Source of the DNA: Stenotrophomonas maltophilia R551-3
GTDB taxonomy: Bacteria; Pseudomonadota; Gammaproteobacteria; Xanthomonadales; Xanthomonadaceae
Length of the DNA stretch: 64,000 nucleotides
NCBI RefSeq assembly: GCF_000020665.1
Contig: NC_011071.1
Location: 186,001-250,000 of the forward strand
Direction: 5' to 3'
The notes under the pieces were generated by a model that did not search any database, had not been told where the DNA came from, and was given only the letters and a program-made list of their open reading frames with translations. Position 1 is the stretch's first letter, and each line of letters starts with the position of its first letter. Shown here in pieces: positions 62,674 to 64,000 of the stretch. The position numbers and the translations under genes were made by a program.

Positions 62674-63770
62674 GTGCAACCGAGTTGACCCCGTCGCAGC
62701 GGTACGCGGAAGGGGTTGCCCGTGGCGATTGGCAGAACGACCCGGCCCAGCACGCAGCGCTGGCCGAGCTGGACCGCATCCACCTGGGCCTGCTGGACAG
62801 TGCCGAGGACGGCTGGCTGGATCGCCTGTCCTCGTTCTGGAAGAAGCCCGAGCCGGTCAAGGGCCTGTACTTCTGGGGCGGCGTCGGCCGCGGCAAGACC
62901 TTCCTGGTCGACCTGTTCTACGACGGCCTGCCGATCAAGCAGAAGTACCGCACCCACTTCCATCGCTTCATGCGCAGCGTCCATGAGCGCCTGCGCGAGC
63001 ATCAGGGCCAGAGCGACCCGCTGGCGAAGATCGCCCAGGAATGGCGCAGCAACCTGCGCGTGCTGGTGCTGGACGAATTCTTCGTCACCGACATCGGCGA
63101 CGCCATGTTGCTGGCGCGGCTGCTGGAGCGGATGTTCGCCGAGGGCGTGACCCTGGTCACCACCTCCAACACGGCGGTGGAAAACCTGTACCTCAACGGC
63201 CTGCAGCGTGAGAGTTTCATGCCGGCCATCGGCCTGCTGCAGCGCTTCTGCGTCGAGCTGTACGCCGAGGGCACCGAGGACTACCGCATGCGCGCGCTGA
63301 CCCGCTCGCCGGTGTACCGAGCACCGCTGACCGCCGACAGCGACGAATGGCTGGCCACGCGCTGGAACGAACTGAGTGGCGGCCAACCTGCCAAGACCGG
63401 CAACATCGAGATCGAGGGCCGCAAGATCCCGGTCCGTGGTCGTGGCAAGAGCATTGCCTGGTTCGATTTCGCCGCCCTGTGCGAGGGCCCGCGTGGCCCG
63501 TCGGACTACATCGAGATCGCGCACGAGTTCAACACCGTGCTGCTGGGCGGCATCCCTGCGTTCGACCGCCTGAACGAAGATGCCGCGCGCCGCTTCGTCA
63601 ATCTGATCGACGAGCTGTACGACCGCCATGTCAACCTGGTCTGTACCGCCAGCACTTCGCCGGTCGAGCTGTATTCCGGCACCCGCCTGCAGGGCGCGTT
63701 CGAGCGCACCGCCTCGCGCCTGATTGAAATGCAGAGCGCCGAATACCTGGGTACCCCGCACCGGGCGTGA
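62670..63770 (+). CDS. zapE: ZapE (AFG1-like ATPase)
   Basis: 366 residues. Walker A in 'LYFWGGVGRGKTFLVDLFYD', Walker B in VLVLDEFFVTDIGDAM, sensor 'VTTSNTAVENLY' and the C-terminal 'LIDELYDRHVNLVCTASTSPVELY' are typical. ZapE is a cell-division-associated ATPase that affects Z-ring stability. Translationally coupled to the hydrolase gene. Confidence 0.95.
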   Translation: MSATELTPSQRYAEGVARGDWQNDPAQHAALAELDRIHLGLLDSAEDGWLDRLSSFWKKPEPVKGLYFWGGVGRGKTFLVDLFYDGLPIKQKYRTHFHRFMRSVHERLREHQGQSDPLAKIAQEWRSNLRVLVLDEFFVTDIGDAMLLARLLERMFAEGVTLVTTSNTAVENLYLNGLQRESFMPAIGLLQRFCVELYAEGTEDYRMRALTRSPVYRAPLTADSDEWLATRWNELSGGQPAKTGNIEIEGRKIPVRGRGKSIAWFDFAALCEGPRGPSDYIEIAHEFNTVLLGGIPAFDRLNEDAARRFVNLIDELYDRHVNLVCTASTSPVELYSGTRLQGAFERTASRLIEMQSAEYLGTPHRA

Positions 63771-63810
63771 GGGCGCCACCCAGGTAAATGCGTTGCCGGC
63801 CAGGGTTCCG

Positions 63811-63833
63811 GTAGTGCCGGCCGCTGGCCGGCA
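63811..63833. repeat. Single SMAG element
   Basis: GTAGTGCCGGCCGCTGGCCGGCA between zapE and the partial gene at the right edge; no inverted partner nearby. Confidence 0.8.
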
Positions 63834-63845
63834 TCCGCCGCGCAG

Positions 63846-64000
63846 TTATCGGGAGGGTGCCACGGCGTTGTCACGCGGCCGTTCATCCGGCCCGGCCGAG
63901 ACATGCAGCCCTGAGCCGTTCCCGTGTTCCACCCGCACGCTCTCGCCGCGCTCCAGCAGCCGTAGCGGCTGGCCCTGGTAGCGCACCTCCAGCGCATCGT
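63846..64000 (-). CDS. Unrecognised protein, C-terminal 51 residues only
   Basis: An open frame entering from the right edge and ending at TAA. It reads 'DALEVRYQGQPLRLLERG', 'ESVRVEHGNGSGLHVSAGP' and ends 'DERPRDNAVAPSR'. Codon use fits the genome. Too little is present to name a family, and the frame could be reconsidered once the upstream part is known. Confidence 0.5.
   Translation of the reverse strand, partial: DALEVRYQGQPLRLLERGESVRVEHGNGSGLHVSAGPDERPRDNAVAPSR

Overview
The window is GC-rich chromosomal DNA from a gamma-proteobacterium of the Xanthomonadaceae, most likely the Stenotrophomonas maltophilia group. The evidence is the dense scatter of short palindromes beginning GTAG (SMAG type), an oleABCD locus of the Xanthomonas/Stenotrophomonas kind, a putative effector with the XVIPCD signal of the Xanthomonadales type IV secretion system, and the gene content as a whole. 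No rRNA, tRNA, CRISPR array, prophage or transposase gene was seen. Function calls come from reading the translated sequence and recalling families; no database search was run.

Layout. 1-7.6 kb: a TPP riboswitch drives a TonB-dependent receptor and a PnuC-type transporter (probable thiamine uptake), with an APH-fold kinase upstream; then a small glycine-zipper protein and a two-gene unit of lipoprotein plus peptidoglycan hydrolase with XVIPCD, probably immunity and effector. 7.8-12.6 kb: a LuxR-type response regulator divergent from a 1199-residue hybrid sensor kinase, then a cytochrome c lipoprotein. 12.6-17.6 kb: ETF-ubiquinone oxidoreductase, glutaryl-CoA dehydrogenase, and a LysR regulator divergent from a carboxymuconolactone decarboxylase-like gene and a tautomerase gene. 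17.6-22.5 kb: trmL, a secreted protein with repeated VRP motifs, a two-domain M16 peptidase and a small lipoprotein.

22.5-27.9 kb: oleA, oleB, oleC and oleD for long-chain olefins made through a beta-lactone, interrupted on the other strand by a cysteine-cluster gene. 27.9-35.5 kb: a DUF1328 gene, ddlA, ubiJ-ubiB, an O-methyltransferase, truC, a DUF2059 gene, arfB and an acyltransferase. 35.5-43.2 kb: an M3 peptidase, two degenerate dehydroquinase-like genes, a signal peptidase I paralogue, an MFS transporter and two LysR regulators. 43.3-46.4 kb: the glyoxylate shunt, aceB-aceA, with a divergent LysR gene.

46.8-53.1 kb is the most unusual part. A cNMP-binding/GGDEF gene is followed after 16 bases by a class III cyclase fused to a membrane segment and a repeat-rich region. 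Next come three short related peptides, each with an 'LLDLL...D..FR..F' leader motif, a SagB-like flavin dehydrogenase, and the broken tail of a second dehydrogenase. This looks like a RiPP-type peptide modification locus with no assigned product.

53.1-58.7 kb: the leucine-degradation genes liuA-liuB-liuD and a divergent TetR regulator. 58.9-64 kb: a cytochrome c5-type protein, an ExeM/NucH-like nuclease, an EamA transporter, an alpha/beta hydrolase, zapE and the end of an unrecognised gene. Isovaleryl-CoA and glutaryl-CoA dehydrogenases in the window both pass electrons through ETF to the ETF-QO encoded here. Gaps between genes mostly hold SMAG-type pairs, a second palindrome family (GGGGTC...GACCCC), and two copies of a longer composite repeat.
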